Shown here: positions 9,201-16,987 of the stretch, in pieces
How the letters are laid out: every line of letters starts with the position of its first letter
Position numbering within the stretch: the first letter of the stretch is position 1
Assembly (NCBI RefSeq): GCF_000820225.1
Contig: NZ_CDDK01000014.1
Span: 1 to 46,536, forward strand
Reading direction: 5' to 3'
Origin: Aeromonas veronii bv. veronii
Lineage (GTDB): Bacteria; Pseudomonadota; Gammaproteobacteria; Enterobacterales; Aeromonadaceae
DNA: 46,536 nt
Notes under the pieces: generated by a model
Seen by the model: only the letters and a program-made list of their open reading frames with translations
Told to the model about the DNA's origin: nothing
Database searches by the model: none
Made by a program: the position numbers and the translations under genes

Positions 9201-10669
9201 GACTCAAAGAGAAGCTGAAAACGGCTGAGCTGGCGGCCCGCACCGCTGGCGAGCAGCACAAGCAGATTGCCCAGCGCCACACCGAGGCGTTGCAGTTGCG
9301 CACTGCGCTGAACTCCAGCGTCGAGGCCAAGCGGCAGACCCTGACCGAGTTCGAGCAGGAGCTGGCGGCCATGGGGCTGACCCTCTCTGACGATATGGAA
9401 GAGAAGGCGCGCGCCCACAAGAAAGAGATTGAAGAGCTGCTGATCCGCACCCGTTCCCGTCGCACCAGCGCCGAGGCCCAGTTGCAGGTCACCAAGCGAG
9501 AGATCGAATCCCTTGGCGGCCGTCTCAAGCTGGAAGGCAAGGATTACTACAGCGCCCGTAAATCTCTGGTGGGTCACAAGGCGAGTTGGTCACGGGTGGT
9601 GCGCCTGGCGCGGGAGACCGATGTCGAGAAGCGCCTCAACAAGCGCGAGCTGGCTTATCTCGACAGCGACGAGTTGCGTTCCATGTCGGACAAGGCCCTC
9701 GGCGCCCTGCGGGTGGCGGTGGCCCACGACGAAGCCCTGCGCGATGCGCTGCGTCTCTCCGAGGGTAATCGCAGCACCGAGCAGAAGGTGGCCTTCTACG
9801 TGCAGGTTTACCGTTACCTCAAGGATCGCATCCGCAACGACATCATCCGCTCCGATGATCCGGTCGAGGCGATCGAGGAGATGGAGATCGAGCTGGCCCG
9901 TCTGGCTGACGAGCTCAAGCAGCGGGAAACCCATCTGTCGCTCTCCTCTCACGAGGTGGCGGCCAAGATCACCAACATCATCCGCCGCGAGCAGAACCGC
10001 ATCCGGGTGCTCAACCAGGGCTTGCAAAACATCGCCTTTGGTCTGGTGCGCGGAGTGCGCCTCAACGTCAATATCCGCGAGGCCCATACCCGTCTGCTGA
10101 CGGCGCTGGCCGATCAAACCGCCATGCACAACGATCTGTTCGCCGACAAGGAGCTCAGCTTCTCCGAGGCGATGGCCAAGCTGTTCCAGCGCCTCAACCC
10201 GCAGATAGAACAGGGGGATCGCAGCTATCAGGTGATGGGCGACGTGCTGCTCGACTATCGCAACTATCTGGAGCTGGAGATTGAGGTGCAGCGCGGGGCC
10301 GATGGTTGGTTGCGGGCCGAGAGCGGTGCGCTCTCCACCGGCGAGGCGATCGGTACCGGTCAGGCCATCCTGCTGATGGTGCTGATCAGTTGGGAGGAGG
10401 AGTCCCGCCGTCTGCGCGGCAAGGATATCGCCCCCTGCCGTCTGTTGTTCCTCGACGAAGCGGCCCGTCTGGATGGCAAATCCATCGCCACCCTGTTCGA
10501 GCTGTGCGAGCGGCAGGATATGCAGCTGCTTATCGCGGCGCCCGAGAACATCAGCCCCGAGAAGGGCACCACCTACAAGCTCATCCGCAAGGTACAGGGC
10601 AAGCACGAGCATGTGCATGTGGTAGGCCTGCGCGGCTTCGGCTTTGCCGATGACAAGCTGATCGCCTGA
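6242..10669 (+). CDS. mukB: Chromosome partition protein MukB (SMC-like condensin ATPase)
   Basis: The 1475-residue SMC-like ATPase of MukBEF. The head has Walker A SGGNGAGKSTT (residues 31-41). Two long coiled-coil arms flank a hinge at about residues 680-790 (GVLLSDVYDDIS through RYPELPLFGRAAREK), and the C-terminal head half carries the ABC signature LSTGEAIGTGQ (about 1363) and Walker B LLFLDEAARLD (about 1400). The start is GTG, 3 bases after mukE, with a GGAGGT ribosome binding site inside the end of mukE. All ATPase motifs are intact. E. coli has ldtD behind mukB; here a terminator and unrelated genes follow. Confidence 0.97.
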   Translation: MRGKFKSLTMVNWNGFFARTFDLDQLVTTLSGGNGAGKSTTMAAFIAALIPDQSLLHFRNTTEAGSSSASRDKGLYGKLQRGHCYSLLEVMNSREQRIWVGVHLEQVANRDNKVNITPFALVDVPENLAPTDLLLEKLDGGKGRVRAFTDLKGAAAELGAMKVAKFNTVTDYHNFMFEFGITPKKLRDQKDRGKFYRLIEASLYGGISSSISRSLREYLLPENSGVRKAFADMEAAIYENRRTLEAIKETQGQRDLFKNLITETTHYVAADYVRNAAEKSRLSELALKARQELADKRRILAEEKQRAIYLADEVEQLTNREKLLTDELESASEHLAKVMAAVSLQKKIEMYRADLADLSDKLEQQQAVVEEIHGQLLEVEERKELAQAEVDSLKTQLADYQQALDIQQTRAIQYRQAVQALDAAREQCELPGLTAEQASDTLHQFRAAEQSLTSRVLGAEQQLALAKAAVAEHEAALALLLSIAPETVREAAWLTAQALLKRHIEDKARIAQGQGLRAALARLEKESESQKSLFKLRDELQQASGQLIASSDELEIFLEAQRTRQEELSEQQAEVNQRRASLEHQGTQLGRDIAELTKLAPRWLKSFEKLEQLREQSGLPLATAEELSAGMQTVLDKEREFEQESNRIAAQKQALELQIRNLQLGAGEADPRLARIAEQVGGVLLSDVYDDISIDDAPYYSALYGPARSALVVLDLEGAIERLKKLEDCPEDIYLIQGNPDSFDEDLVEADELGDAVLVRTSKRQVRFSRYPELPLFGRAAREKRIEQLDLEREGLIEGYAKAAFEQQKYHRLYGHFRDFIGQHLDIAFRPDPEAEVQGKQAELRALQGAIGECDKQLAEAKAAAAQLTRHIQLVQGMLPFAHLFAETDLAARLEAAHADVEALKQAEAFIAKHGKSLEKLETMVQVLRQDPQDLAALQAAYDEVSDLLAEQKRRCYALDQLVARLPHFAYQDAQDLLGKASEMSERLKEKLKTAELAARTAGEQHKQIAQRHTEALQLRTALNSSVEAKRQTLTEFEQELAAMGLTLSDDMEEKARAHKKEIEELLIRTRSRRTSAEAQLQVTKREIESLGGRLKLEGKDYYSARKSLVGHKASWSRVVRLARETDVEKRLNKRELAYLDSDELRSMSDKALGALRVAVAHDEALRDALRLSEGNRSTEQKVAFYVQVYRYLKDRIRNDIIRSDDPVEAIEEMEIELARLADELKQRETHLSLSSHEVAAKITNIIRREQNRIRVLNQGLQNIAFGLVRGVRLNVNIREAHTRLLTALADQTAMHNDLFADKELSFSEAMAKLFQRLNPQIEQGDRSYQVMGDVLLDYRNYLELEIEVQRGADGWLRAESGALSTGEAIGTGQAILLMVLISWEEESRRLRGKDIAPCRLLFLDEAARLDGKSIATLFELCERQDMQLLIAAPENISPEKGTTYKLIRKVQGKHEHVHVVGLRGFGFADDKLIA

Positions 10670-10714
10670 GAAGTCTCTGGCTCATCCCGGCACAGGATGA
10701 CCGGTAACTAGTTG

Positions 10715-10740
10715 AAAGGGAGGCATTTGCCTCCCTTTTT
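10715..10740 (+). terminator. Rho-independent terminator of the cmoM-mukFEB operon
   Basis: A 10-bp stem AAAGGGAGGC / GCCTCCCTTT with an ATTT loop ends in a T run. It lies 45 bases after the mukB stop. Confidence 0.9.
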
Positions 10741-10928
10741 ACATGGAAGATATGGCAAAGTAGCCGCACGGTCGCTGCTGCCGTACAACAAGGCGAGTAA
10801 CATGGTGAGTGCCTTGGAGCTATGGCAAGGTGAGATCTACCGCCTGCAAACGTGTCGCAAGCGTCACCTGCCGTATCGAAGAAGAAAAATTGCGCATAGC
10901 GAAAAGAAGAAGAGAGGAGAGGGGAAAG

Positions 10929-11315
10929 GTGCAACATATCCAGAAAGGGCTGCTGTTATCTCTTTGCCTACTGTTGGCGGCCTGTAGCAGCCGTTATGAC
11001 GAGAGCCACGGCGGCAGCTGGCGCGGCTATAGCGAAACCGGCTATGCCAGCTATTATGCCGACCGTTATCATGGCAAAAAGACCGCCAGCGGCGAGATCT
11101 ATCGCAACAACCTCAATAGCGCCGCCCATATGGAATTGCCCTTTGGCGCCATGGTGCGGGTCACCAACCTCGCCAACGGCAAGAGCGTAGTGGTCAAGGT
11201 CAATGACCGTGGCGCCTTTAAAAAAGGGCGTATTATCGATCTCTCCAAATCGGCTTTTAGCACCATCGGCAATATTCGTGACGGGATTATCAAAGTAAAA
11301 ATAGAGGTGCTCTAG
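10929..11315 (+). CDS. Short RlpA-like double-psi beta-barrel lipoprotein
   Basis: The predicted product has 128 residues. The signal peptide ends in the lipobox LLLAAC, so it is probably a lipoprotein. Next comes an RlpA-type double-psi beta-barrel: GYASYYADRYHGKKTASGEIY, PFGAMVRVTN and VKVNDRGAFKKGRIIDLS, which include the histidine and aspartate typical of lytic transglycosylases of this fold. Full-length RlpA adds a SPOR domain that binds denuded septal glycan; it is absent here. The GTG start was chosen for its AGGAG ribosome binding site and because it places the signal peptide at the N-terminus. A role in peptidoglycan remodelling is inferred. Confidence 0.85.
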   Translation: MQHIQKGLLLSLCLLLAACSSRYDESHGGSWRGYSETGYASYYADRYHGKKTASGEIYRNNLNSAAHMELPFGAMVRVTNLANGKSVVVKVNDRGAFKKGRIIDLSKSAFSTIGNIRDGIIKVKIEVL

Positions 11316-11548
11316 GCTGGGTGAACCCGTTTATACACGAAAATGGATGTTGATGAATGATATTGGCAGGCTGACATCGACCAGTCAGCCTTTCGGTGGA
11401 TAAAGATATAACATTGATATGGATCAATATTTAATTCAGCTAAAAATGGATTTGTTATCAATGGAAAAAATCGATGATCGTGATTGATATTTATTTTAGC
11501 TTATCTCGCCTGTTCGGCCTTACTATGGGGCAAAAGGAGGGGTTAGTG

Positions 11549-12001
11549 ATGATTATCTATGGTAAATATGGTGGTGCAGCGCTGAGAGCTGTTCATCTGA
11601 TGGTGCAGAATAATTATGGGCATGCCACCGCCTGGGATATGGCTATTGCTGAAGCATTTGGTGGTGATATCAGTACAGGAAAATTCAAAAATAATCCAAA
11701 GGTAACTTTTTTGACTCTTTGCAGTCTTGGTTGTATCAGTTGCATCATGCCAGTTCATTATGTAGCTGCGACCAAAACCAGAGCATATGTGTTAGCTGCC
11801 ATTGATTTATTGTCACACAAGGATATTACCAAGCCGATCAATCCCGAGCAGTTATGGCTGGAGGTGATCTCGGCCTGTAAGAGCGGCAAGGTTGTTAAGC
11901 ATAACAATCAGATGGATGTCATTCTGACACTCTGGTATGCCGGTGTGCTTAATCCCGAGTGGGATAGGGATGCCATCAGGATAGACTATCGACGAATATA
12001 A
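11549..12001 (+). CDS. Uncharacterised protein, DUF6979-like
   Basis: A 150-residue soluble protein of unknown function. It begins with KYGGAALRAVHLMVQ, has a middle section rich in small residues and cysteines (FLTLCSLGCISC), and ends with QMDVILTLWYAGVLNPEW. This pattern recalls the small family I remember as DUF6979; I could not search to confirm. The ATG at 11549 follows a strong GGAGGGG ribosome binding site; upstream in-frame starts lack one. Base composition is clearly AT-richer than the neighbours, hinting at acquisition by transfer. Confidence 0.65.
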   Translation: MIIYGKYGGAALRAVHLMVQNNYGHATAWDMAIAEAFGGDISTGKFKNNPKVTFLTLCSLGCISCIMPVHYVAATKTRAYVLAAIDLLSHKDITKPINPEQLWLEVISACKSGKVVKHNNQMDVILTLWYAGVLNPEWDRDAIRIDYRRI

Positions 12002-12028
12002 AAAAGCCAAGGTAATGAATACCTTGGC
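12001..12028 (-). terminator. Rho-independent terminator of the secreted beta-barrel-like gene
   Basis: On the minus strand a 9-bp stem (GCCAAGGTA / TACCTTGGC) is followed by a run of six T, about 10 bases after the stop of the gene at 12038. Confidence 0.85.
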
Positions 12029-12037
12029 CATGAAACA

Positions 12038-12664
12038 TCAATTGGTTCTGGTCAGGGATGCACTATCGGAGTGTGCAAATGGCTTGCCATACACCATCAG
12101 GTTGGTGGTTTGACTGTATTTGAGGAGATCTTTCTCTGAGAAGTCCAGAGTCATCGAGAAATCCGTGGTGGAATCATTAATGGTCATATAATTGCTTTCC
12201 GCAATACCGCGCTTGCCCGCCTTGAACTCGATTTTGTTACCCGCTTTGCCTTCAGTGACCACACAGACTGCACGGGGTATACAGTATGAGTTGTAAACAA
12301 GCTGATTAGTCTTGTCATAAATCAGATAGCCGCGTTGGTCATGAAATTTCCCATTATCACTTTTTCTGAATACTTCCTGCTTGTAATACATGGCTACCAG
12401 ATATTGTTCGCTGGCATTTTTAGCATCGGCAGCCGGTTCAAAAGTAATGACTTCGTAAAAGGGTTCCACTGCCGGCCCCCCTTTGCCAACTTTGCTACCC
12501 TCCTGGCCGGGTGCTACATCTACACCACCAGCATCGGTGCTTTTCCATGTGCCAGCCAACTGAGCTAATGGACCAAAATCCAGACCGTTGATAATAGTGC
12601 TGGACTCTGCGTGAGCGAGCGTGGCACAGGTAATTAATGCTATGGGTAAGATAACTTTATTCAT
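12038..12664 (-). CDS. Secreted protein, nitrobindin-like beta-barrel fold suspected
   Basis: A 208-residue product with a clear Sec signal peptide (MNKVILPIALITCATLAHA, cleavage after AHA). The mature part opens with FGPLAQLAGTWKS, which resembles the start of nitrobindin/FABP-like heme-binding beta-barrel domains (PL..L.G.W), and is rich in alternating beta-strand patterns such as FEPAADAKNASEQYLVAMYY. The start was chosen because it puts the signal peptide at the N-terminus with a GGAG site 8 bases upstream. Function is unknown; the family heme ligand is not obvious. It is a single-gene unit with its own terminator and AT-rich flanks. Confidence 0.7.
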   Translation of the reverse strand: MNKVILPIALITCATLAHAESSTIINGLDFGPLAQLAGTWKSTDAGGVDVAPGQEGSKVGKGGPAVEPFYEVITFEPAADAKNASEQYLVAMYYKQEVFRKSDNGKFHDQRGYLIYDKTNQLVYNSYCIPRAVCVVTEGKAGNKIEFKAGKRGIAESNYMTINDSTTDFSMTLDFSEKDLLKYSQTTNLMVYGKPFAHSDSASLTRTN

Positions 12665-12962
12665 TATGATAACTCCATCACTAATAATGACTTGCGAATA
12701 AATATGTTCAGCAAAGTAATTGTTATAACGGACCAAGGATGTGGTCAATGATATTGAGTGATGGTGGTTCGTTTTTGTGAGGTATGATTTGCTTTTTCGT
12801 GGCTAAATAAATTGAATTTGATATAAGACAATGTTGTATTTTTTCATCGCGTTTCCTCAGATATATCGTGATAGAGATAAAGGAACATTGACATGATGCG
12901 ATGATTATTATGTCAACAGCGTGAATATTTCACTCAGCCCCATCAATTGAAGGCGATAGCCA

Positions 12963-13166
12963 CTAACTCTGCGGCACCCTGACCCCTTTATCGAGATAGA
13001 GGCTGCTGTAGTGGGCGCGGTGGGTGACAAACATCACCTGATGGCGGCTGCCGTCGGAGAGGATAATAAAATCCCCCGCCTGAGCGGGGCTTTGCAAGGT
13101 GATTTCCTGCTCGGGGGCGGTCAGGCGATCGACATCTTCCTTGAAGGTGAGGGTGTAAGAGTACAT
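12963..13166 (-). CDS. Small uncharacterised protein
   Basis: A 67-residue protein beginning MYSYTLTFKED, with a predicted all-beta character (GDFIILSDGSRHQVMFVTHRAHYSSLYLDKG). The start at 13166 has GGAG six bases upstream; an in-frame ATG four codons earlier overlaps that site and is less likely. I do not recognise the family. It looks like a small barrel or a modifier domain, but nothing in the neighbourhood points to a role. Confidence 0.6.
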   Translation of the reverse strand: MYSYTLTFKEDVDRLTAPEQEITLQSPAQAGDFIILSDGSRHQVMFVTHRAHYSSLYLDKGVRVPQS

Positions 13167-13375
13167 ATGGCGCTCCACTGCTGGCTCATATCAAACACTC
13201 CGTTGAAGGTAGTTGCTGGCAAGGGGGCGCGCGGCGCCCGATTGGCGCTGTTAGACCAAATAGCGGTGATGAGAACGCGTATGGCTTCAGTCGGGTTGTT
13301 CTGCTGAGGTGCGCTTGAGGCGTTTACATCAAGGCCATTGGTATCAAAACGATGGTAAAGGGGCGAAAGGGGGAT

Positions 13376-13401
13376 AAAAAAACCGCCTATTGGCGGTTTT
13401 T
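13376..13401 (-). terminator. Rho-independent terminator of the 35-residue protein gene
   Basis: Stem AAAACCGCC / GGCGGTTTT with loop TATT, extended by A and T runs on both sides. It lies 16 bases beyond the stop of the small gene and may also stop plus-strand transcripts. Confidence 0.85.
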
Positions 13402-13416
13402 CTTATTCGATGGGCC

Positions 13417-13524
13417 CTACTTCAGGGCCTTCTTCAGCTTCTTGATCTTGCCTTCATGCTTGGCAATTTTCTCAAGACGAGCGGCGATCTTCTTCTTGAT
13501 CTCTTTCTTGCTTGCTTTGGCCAT
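13417..13524 (-). CDS. 35-residue lysine-rich helical microprotein
   Basis: A very short frame with strong support: an AAAGGAG ribosome binding site 8 bases before ATG, a stop, and a canonical terminator 16 bases later. The protein starts MAKASKKEIKKKIAARL and ends KIKKLKKALK. Fourteen of 35 residues are lysine, and apolar residues recur every 3-4 positions, so an amphipathic helix is expected. It could bind nucleic acid, ribosomes or acidic membranes, but no function can be assigned. No signal peptide is visible. Confidence 0.7.
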   Translation of the reverse strand: MAKASKKEIKKKIAARLEKIAKHEGKIKKLKKALK

Positions 13525-13645
13525 CGGTGGCGCTCCTTTGCAGTGGGGACACATCAGATGTCAGTGTGGGTCTTCCCTTTGACGTCCCAGAGTGCCACAG
13601 GGATACCTTGTGAACCAGCACTCTGTTGCTTTAATAGCCAGTTCG

Positions 13646-14887
13646 CTATAACTGCAAGGGGCTGAGCCAGCGCAGCAGTTGCTGGCCAACCTGCGGGCTG
13701 GCCAGCAGGGCCATATGGCTGGTGCGATAGACAATCAGGGTATGGGCAGGAAGAAAAGCCAGCTGATGGCGCGCCTCGCTGTGCTGGCCGAGGGCGCTGC
13801 GTAGCGGCACCAGTCCATCGCCAATCAGCCGGTCGGCCAGCAGGCTGCGCTTGGCGGCAGTGGTCGCGGCAATGGCATAACAGTTGACGCTGCAGGGTAA
13901 GGGGAGTGGAACGCGGGGATCGCGCAAGGGCACTGCGGGGTTGGGTGGGGCGAGCGTCTCGATCGCCTTGCCGTGGCGCAGATCCTTGATGCCTGCACTG
14001 CGTAGCCGCGCCAGCCTGACGAAGGGCTCGCTGTAGGCGGTGGCGGGCAGCAACTGCTCCAGCCAGTGACCTGCATGTTCGAGCGGCGCGCCGTGGTGTG
14101 GTGTGCCGAGAAAGATCAGGTTGACAAGGCGTACAGGCCAGGTGAGCCCGGTCACGCCGGCATGGTGGCAGGCGCTGCGGGCAACCAGTCCGCCCATGCT
14201 GTAGCCAATTATCGTTATCTCTTTGAGCTCTCCCGGCCAGTGGGCGAACAGTTGCTCCAGCAACAGGGCAAGTTGCTGCCCGTTTTGTGTGATGGGCAGG
14301 CCCGAGTTGTAGCGCAGGTAAAGAGGCTGATAGCCAAGCACGGCGGCAAGTTGCTCCCCGTGATTGACCGGCTTGCCTTGATGTTCGGTCTGCCACTGCA
14401 GATCGTTCATGCAGAGGCCATGGATCATCAGCAGCACCCGTCCCTCGCGGAGTAGATCCTCCGGTATCGCCTGCCAATCGAGGGGCTTGCCCTGATAGCG
14501 CAGGGTCATGGGTGTGGCGAGAGCATTGTGGTGCTCGACCAGCTTGTCCCCCAACACGCCGTTGAGGGTGGCGATCAGGGCCGCGCGTTTCGGGGTTTCG
14601 GGGATCTGGTGGGGCGGCGGTGTGGCTGGCAGGCGGCTGAGCAGATGGTTGATGCCGCTGCTTAGGTTGTTGGCGGTGCCATGTACCCCCTTGTAGACCA
14701 GCCCGGTGATCCCGGCTGTTTTTCCCTCATCCCGTCCCTTGAGCCCCATACCGCTCAGTACCGCCTGATGTACCGCTTCGGTGATCTCTACCGCGGCGGG
14801 CAGCGCCAGAGTCAGCAGGTGCGCCAGCTCGCGGATATCCGAAAGATGCCAGGAAGAGGATGGCGAGGGGTCTGTGGCGTCGGTCAT
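13646..14887 (-). CDS. Alpha/beta hydrolase, lipase-like
   Basis: A 413-residue protein with an N-terminal helical extension (about 1-150) followed by an alpha/beta hydrolase core: the oxyanion-side VLLMIHGLCMND, the nucleophile elbow GYSMGG, FLGTPHHGAP as in PGAP1/triacylglycerol lipase relatives, and a late GDGLVP and SHMALL that can supply the acid and histidine. No signal peptide, so it is probably cytosolic. The start at 14887 follows AAGGG and gives a compact N-terminus; an upstream in-frame start would add 66 residues of doubtful quality. Substrate is unknown. It is divergent from the JetD-like gene. Confidence 0.8.
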   Translation of the reverse strand: MTDATDPSPSSSWHLSDIRELAHLLTLALPAAVEITEAVHQAVLSGMGLKGRDEGKTAGITGLVYKGVHGTANNLSSGINHLLSRLPATPPPHQIPETPKRAALIATLNGVLGDKLVEHHNALATPMTLRYQGKPLDWQAIPEDLLREGRVLLMIHGLCMNDLQWQTEHQGKPVNHGEQLAAVLGYQPLYLRYNSGLPITQNGQQLALLLEQLFAHWPGELKEITIIGYSMGGLVARSACHHAGVTGLTWPVRLVNLIFLGTPHHGAPLEHAGHWLEQLLPATAYSEPFVRLARLRSAGIKDLRHGKAIETLAPPNPAVPLRDPRVPLPLPCSVNCYAIAATTAAKRSLLADRLIGDGLVPLRSALGQHSEARHQLAFLPAHTLIVYRTSHMALLASPQVGQQLLRWLSPLQL

Positions 14888-15099
14888 GGCAAGCCCTTGT
14901 GGAAGCGGGTATCGCGTTGTCGTGCCGCGAAGAGTGCAGCGTATCTCTATATCAAACCAGCTTGCGCCCTTTGTGGCGGGTTTACCAGTAACGGGCCATG
15001 CATGGCGGGGTTGATAAGAACCGCTTGCGAAGCCGGTCACGGTAATGACAGGGAAAATCACCTCTACTTCGTCATATGAAGCCACATGGAGAGGTGAGG

Positions 15100-16104
15100 A
15101 TGTCGCTGTTTAATGAGGTGCGGGTACAGGATTTGTGTGCACGGTTGCTCGATAGCCAGAACGAGAAGGGCTGCTCCCTTGAGAGCCGGCATGGTAGGGA
15201 GTTGAAGGATCTGTTGCAGGCGGTGGGCGGGATCAAGCCGGTTGGCCGTGGTGCTCATTATGTGTTGACCGACGCGGGGCGGACTTTTCTGACCGGACAA
15301 CTGGCACGGGCTGCGCCCCCCGAACCGGACAAGGGGGAGCAGCTGCAACGAATGGGAGTGAGTTTACCTGCACGGCTCAATCAGGCCTGCTTTTATGCCC
15401 TCTGGCATGGGGACAGCAAGCATTCGCGGTCAGCATCCCTTGCCGCGCCACAGCTTGTGGAATTGTCGCTCACGCAGGATGAGGTGATCCGCATCCGTAC
15501 CCTCGAACCGCTCTCACTGGTCGATCAGCAGGGTCAGCAGCACGATATGACGGCAATGATGGCGCTGCTGGGGGAATTGGCGTTGCCGGAGCGGACTCTG
15601 GGCACGCTGGCGGCCATCGGCTGGCAAGGGGAGCTTGTGATTACGGTGGAGAACAAGGGGGCCTTTGTCGACTACCCGCTGCAACCCGGGCAACTGCTGC
15701 TCTTTGCCCCCGGTCGCAATACCACCTTGGCCAAACAGCTGATCCCGCTGCTGCCTGCAGGCGTGCAGTGGGCCCATTTTGGCGATCTCGATCAACGGGG
15801 TATCGATATTGCCATCGAGCTGGCGCGTGAGCTAAATCGACCGGCCATGCTCTGGCTTCCCTGTGAGCTGCAACCTTATCTGGAGCACTATGCCCGCCCT
15901 GTTCGCACCTTTGCAACGGACAGTGGCAAGGTGCCCTGGCGTGTGACGACGCAGGCTGATCAGGTTGATGGTCATGGCGCGCCGGCAGGCGTTCCCTGGC
16001 TCGATAAACTGATCACAGACGGGACTTGGCTGGAGCAGGAGGTATTGATTCTGGCCCCTCACTGGCGGAGCTGGTCATTGGACGCGATGGGCAATCAGGG
16101 GTGA
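15100..16104 (+). CDS. JetD-like TOPRIM protein (DUF2220-type), orphan
   Basis: A 334-residue protein. The N-terminal third is helical and winged-helix-like. The C-terminal half has a TOPRIM-like pattern: VITVENKGAF (candidate catalytic E184), then HFGDLDQRGIDIA (D229 and D231, the DxD pair), followed by helix and strand. This arrangement resembles the C-terminal nuclease domain of JetD/MksG, the DNA-cleaving subunit of Wadjet/MksBEFG anti-plasmid condensins. No jetABC genes accompany it; the only condensin nearby is MukBEF, 4.4 kb upstream. The start at 15100 has GAGG five bases upstream. Homology is judged from motifs only. Confidence 0.65.
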   Translation: MSLFNEVRVQDLCARLLDSQNEKGCSLESRHGRELKDLLQAVGGIKPVGRGAHYVLTDAGRTFLTGQLARAAPPEPDKGEQLQRMGVSLPARLNQACFYALWHGDSKHSRSASLAAPQLVELSLTQDEVIRIRTLEPLSLVDQQGQQHDMTAMMALLGELALPERTLGTLAAIGWQGELVITVENKGAFVDYPLQPGQLLLFAPGRNTTLAKQLIPLLPAGVQWAHFGDLDQRGIDIAIELARELNRPAMLWLPCELQPYLEHYARPVRTFATDSGKVPWRVTTQADQVDGHGAPAGVPWLDKLITDGTWLEQEVLILAPHWRSWSLDAMGNQG

Positions 16105-16105
16105 A

Positions 16106-16127
16106 ACGGGGAGCCCGCGCTCCCCGT
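16106..16127 (+). terminator. Hairpin between convergent genes
   Basis: A 9-bp GC-rich stem ACGGGGAGC / GCTCCCCGT with loop CCGC lies immediately after the JetD-like stop and about 20 bases beyond the stop of the minus-strand gene at 16146. U-runs on both sides are short, so it may be a weak bidirectional terminator. Confidence 0.6.
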
Positions 16128-16145
16128 CATTTCGTGGTCAGCTGC

Positions 16146-16739
16146 TTACTTGGCGTTGATGGGCCCCTTGGTGCCGGCATCATTATCGACCCAGCCATCT
16201 TCACCCTTGATGCGGCGATCCCCCTGAATGGTGTAGATGACCATGCCATCCTTGAACACCAGCGCGCCATCAGATTTCTTGGCATTGACCTTCTTGTCGT
16301 TGACCCACACCTGATCCTTGCCATCGATGCGGATATTGGCCACGGTGGCGCCGGTTTGGGGGAAGGTGGCGATCCAGTTGCCCGCATAGGGACTGGCGCT
16401 GGTTGCTGCGGCCGGAGCATTGCCAACACCGGCTGCGGCGTTCTCAGCCTTGGTTTTGTTGATATCGCAGCCATTAAGCTCGCTCACCTGAGTGCAGCCC
16501 GAGCGCTCCAGCTTCTGCTCATAGCTCAGATTCAGACCGCCCTCCGCGGCCGGGGCGGCCGTGCCAAATCCCGCCTTGGCATTTTCCGCTTTGGTTTTGT
16601 GAATGTCACAGCCCTGTGCCTCGGTGACCTGGGTGCAGCCGGATCGCTCCAGTTGCTCGGCATATTTGGCACTGATGGCTTGGGCAGGGGCTATACCGAG
16701 CAGGGTCAGGGTGATGAGCAGAGCAGCATTCCTGGACAT
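16146..16739 (-). CDS. Secreted protein with duplicated cysteine motif
   Basis: A 197-residue protein with a Sec signal peptide ending APAQA. Two copies of a roughly 40-residue module follow, each with LERSGCTQV, a second cysteine in GCDI, and KTKAENA, joined by alanine-rich linkers. The C-terminal part (YAGNWIATFPQTGATVANIRIDG and on) looks like a compact beta domain. The paired cysteines suggest a disulfide per repeat in the periplasm. The start follows GAGGG. I do not recognise a characterised family; binding of a small ligand or envelope component is a guess. Confidence 0.7.
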   Translation of the reverse strand: MSRNAALLITLTLLGIAPAQAISAKYAEQLERSGCTQVTEAQGCDIHKTKAENAKAGFGTAAPAAEGGLNLSYEQKLERSGCTQVSELNGCDINKTKAENAAAGVGNAPAAATSASPYAGNWIATFPQTGATVANIRIDGKDQVWVNDKKVNAKKSDGALVFKDGMVIYTIQGDRRIKGEDGWVDNDAGTKGPINAK

Positions 16740-16987
16740 AGATAATCCCTCAAAGATGTAAGTCATGCTGGTTCATCCGCGCAGTTGCGGCAGTGAACGT
16801 CGGCCTCTCCTGAGCATCCGATACAGATGCGCAGCTGGCGTATTCACGTTAGCACCTTGGGCCAACCGCGCCTAGCGATGTGGCCGGAAGATAAGGCGAG
16901 AGGTGATACGGGAGTGCAGGGGAGGCGAGATGGCCGAGACATTTCTGCAGAAGAGGTCGTAACAAAAGAGCAAGTCGCTGCACGGCA

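Noticed and set aside
4204..10669. MukBEF as a Wadjet-type defence system
   Set aside because: Sequences and the cmoM-mukF-mukE-mukB order are those of the housekeeping condensin; JetABC would be more divergent and adjacent to jetD.
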